This document shows positions 5,269-5,985 of a stretch of 5,985 nucleotides of DNA, piece after piece. How positions within the stretch are numbered: the first letter of the stretch is position 1; every line of letters starts with the position of its first letter. A program made the position numbers and the translations under genes. This DNA comes from Erysipelotrichaceae bacterium (lineage in GTDB: Bacteria > Bacillota_I > Bacilli_A > RFN20 > CAG-826). The stretch lies in assembly GCA_012729405.1 (NCBI GenBank), contig JAAYDH010000093.1, positions 1 through 5,985 on the forward strand, read 5' to 3'. The notes below the pieces were generated by a model. It was not told the DNA's origin. It saw nothing but the letters and a program-made list of their open reading frames with translations, and made no database searches.

Positions 5269-5985
5269 CTATTTCACTTTCTTGAGATGCCAAATCTCGT
5301 TAGCGTATTGTTCGATGGTTCGGTCAGAAGAGAAGAAACCACTATTGGCGATATTCTTTAAGCACATCTTGCCCCATCCTTTGCGGTCCTTATATAAAGA
5401 GCAAATCTTTTCTTGGGCTTTGACATAAGCATCAAAATCTTCTAAGACAAGATATTGATCGCCACGATTCATAATTTCATCAAAAATTAAGCGATAGCGA
5501 TTAGGTTTAAATTTCGCCCATTCAGCATAGCTGAGAGAATCGATGACAGCTTTGATTCGCGCATCGCTATTATACATATCCCAAGGATTGTATTTTCCTT
5601 GAGCGTAAATCTCTTCGACTTCGTCAGCGAGATGACCAAATATCACTGCATTATCAATACCAGCTTTTTCGACGATTTCAATATTGGCTCCATCCATCGT
5701 TCCAAGAGTAATTGCACCATTCATCATGAATTTCATGTTAGAAGTGCCGCTGGCTTCCTTGCCGGCAGTGGAAATTTGCTCGCTGATGTCAGCGGCGGGA
5801 ATAATTAATTCCGCAAGGGAGACACCATAGTTTTCAATGAAAACAACTTTTAAGAATTTATTAGTCTCTTCGTCTTCATTGACGGTCTTACTAACTGCAA
5901 CGATTAATTCGATTATCTTTTTCGCTAGTTCATAACTTGGGGCGGCCTTTGCTCCAAAGAAGAAGGTGTGAGGATAGATACGGAA
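5269..5985 (-). CDS. glgP: Glycogen/starch/maltodextrin phosphorylase, C-terminal 238 residues (cut by window edge)
   Basis: PLP-dependent enzyme releasing glucose-1-phosphate from alpha-1,4-glucans by phosphorolysis. The window holds only the C-terminal quarter to third of a protein usually about 750-840 residues long. Frame is open from base 5985 to TAG at 5269. Numbering from the edge: GAKAAPSYELAKKIIELI (11-28), FIENYGVSLAELIIPAADIS (49-68), then the PLP site EASGTSNMKFMMNG (77-90), in which K85 is the Schiff-base lysine (rabbit Lys680) and E77 the substrate-binding Glu672 equivalent, then TLGTMDGANIEI (93-104). The last 120 residues are the variable C-terminal domain, ending in HLKKVK. 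An internal ATG at 5736 is not the start: it falls inside the catalytic site. The sequence does not settle whether the substrate is glycogen or maltodextrin. The dUTPase follows 5 bases later on the same strand. Confidence 0.95.
   Translation of the reverse strand, partial: FRIYPHTFFFGAKAAPSYELAKKIIELIVAVSKTVNEDEETNKFLKVVFIENYGVSLAELIIPAADISEQISTAGKEASGTSNMKFMMNGAITLGTMDGANIEIVEKAGIDNAVIFGHLADEVEEIYAQGKYNPWDMYNSDARIKAVIDSLSYAEWAKFKPNRYRLIFDEIMNRGDQYLVLEDFDAYVKAQEKICSLYKDRKGWGKMCLKNIANSGFFSSDRTIEQYANEIWHLKKVK

Noticed and set aside
5264..5293. TTG at 5293 as dUTPase start, overlapping glgP by 25 bases
   Set aside because: There is no ribosome binding site, and the first 10 residues are not part of the family domain. 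The ATG at 5263, just after the glgP stop, fits better.
5269..5736. A 155-residue gene starting at ATG 5736
   Set aside because: This ATG is an internal methionine inside the PLP-site region. The same frame continues as glycogen phosphorylase to the window edge.

Overview
The window reads as ordinary core chromosome from a low-to-moderate G+C Firmicutes-type bacterium (class Bacilli in the broad sense). The Erysipelotrichales / RF39 / Acholeplasma-Izemoplasma side is a guess from protein style, not a demonstrated placement. The order RNA methyltransferase-pheS-pheT matches ysgA-pheS-pheT of Bacillus. PheS carries the Firmicutes-type Cys4 insert. Every Trp codon I checked is TGG, and all six complete stop codons are TAA or TAG with no in-frame TGA. 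This fits the standard bacterial code and argues against a UGA=Trp Mycoplasma.

Layout, left to right. Positions 1-1595 (minus) hold the first 531 codons of pheT, cut by the window edge. Positions 1617-2651 (minus) hold pheS, 21 bases upstream of pheT. Positions 2652-2840 are the pheS leader, with an extended -10 promoter and an 18-base palindrome over its weak -35. Positions 2841-2878 are a minus-strand intrinsic terminator that closes the preceding operon. Positions 2902-3627 (minus) hold a SpoU/TrmH-type rRNA 2'-O-methyltransferase (RlmP/YsgA-like). Its start overlaps by 8 bases the end of a YgjP-like (DUF45) zinc metallopeptidase at 3620-4261 (minus). A 55-base divergent promoter region separates that gene from a DUF523 gene at 4317-4760 (plus). 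DUF523 converges on a dimeric, MazG-fold dUTPase at 4769-5263 (minus). The last gene is the 3' part of glycogen phosphorylase at 5269-5985 (minus), cut by the right edge and 5 bases upstream of the dUTPase start.

Inferred transcription units are glgP-dUTPase (minus), DUF523 alone (plus), ygjP-like-rlmP-like (minus, terminated at 2841-2878) and pheS-pheT (minus, own promoter). Jobs covered are tRNA-Phe charging, ribosome modification, nucleotide sanitation and glycogen breakdown. There is no mobile element, CRISPR array, RNA gene or defence-type cassette. I found no convincing undescribed system. The points worth a second look are regulatory or fine-scale: a DUF523 terminator written inside the conserved C-terminal codons of the opposing dUTPase gene, a possibly leaderless metallopeptidase mRNA, a pheST operon without a T-box but with a palindrome at its promoter, and several substitutions in the PheT editing pocket.
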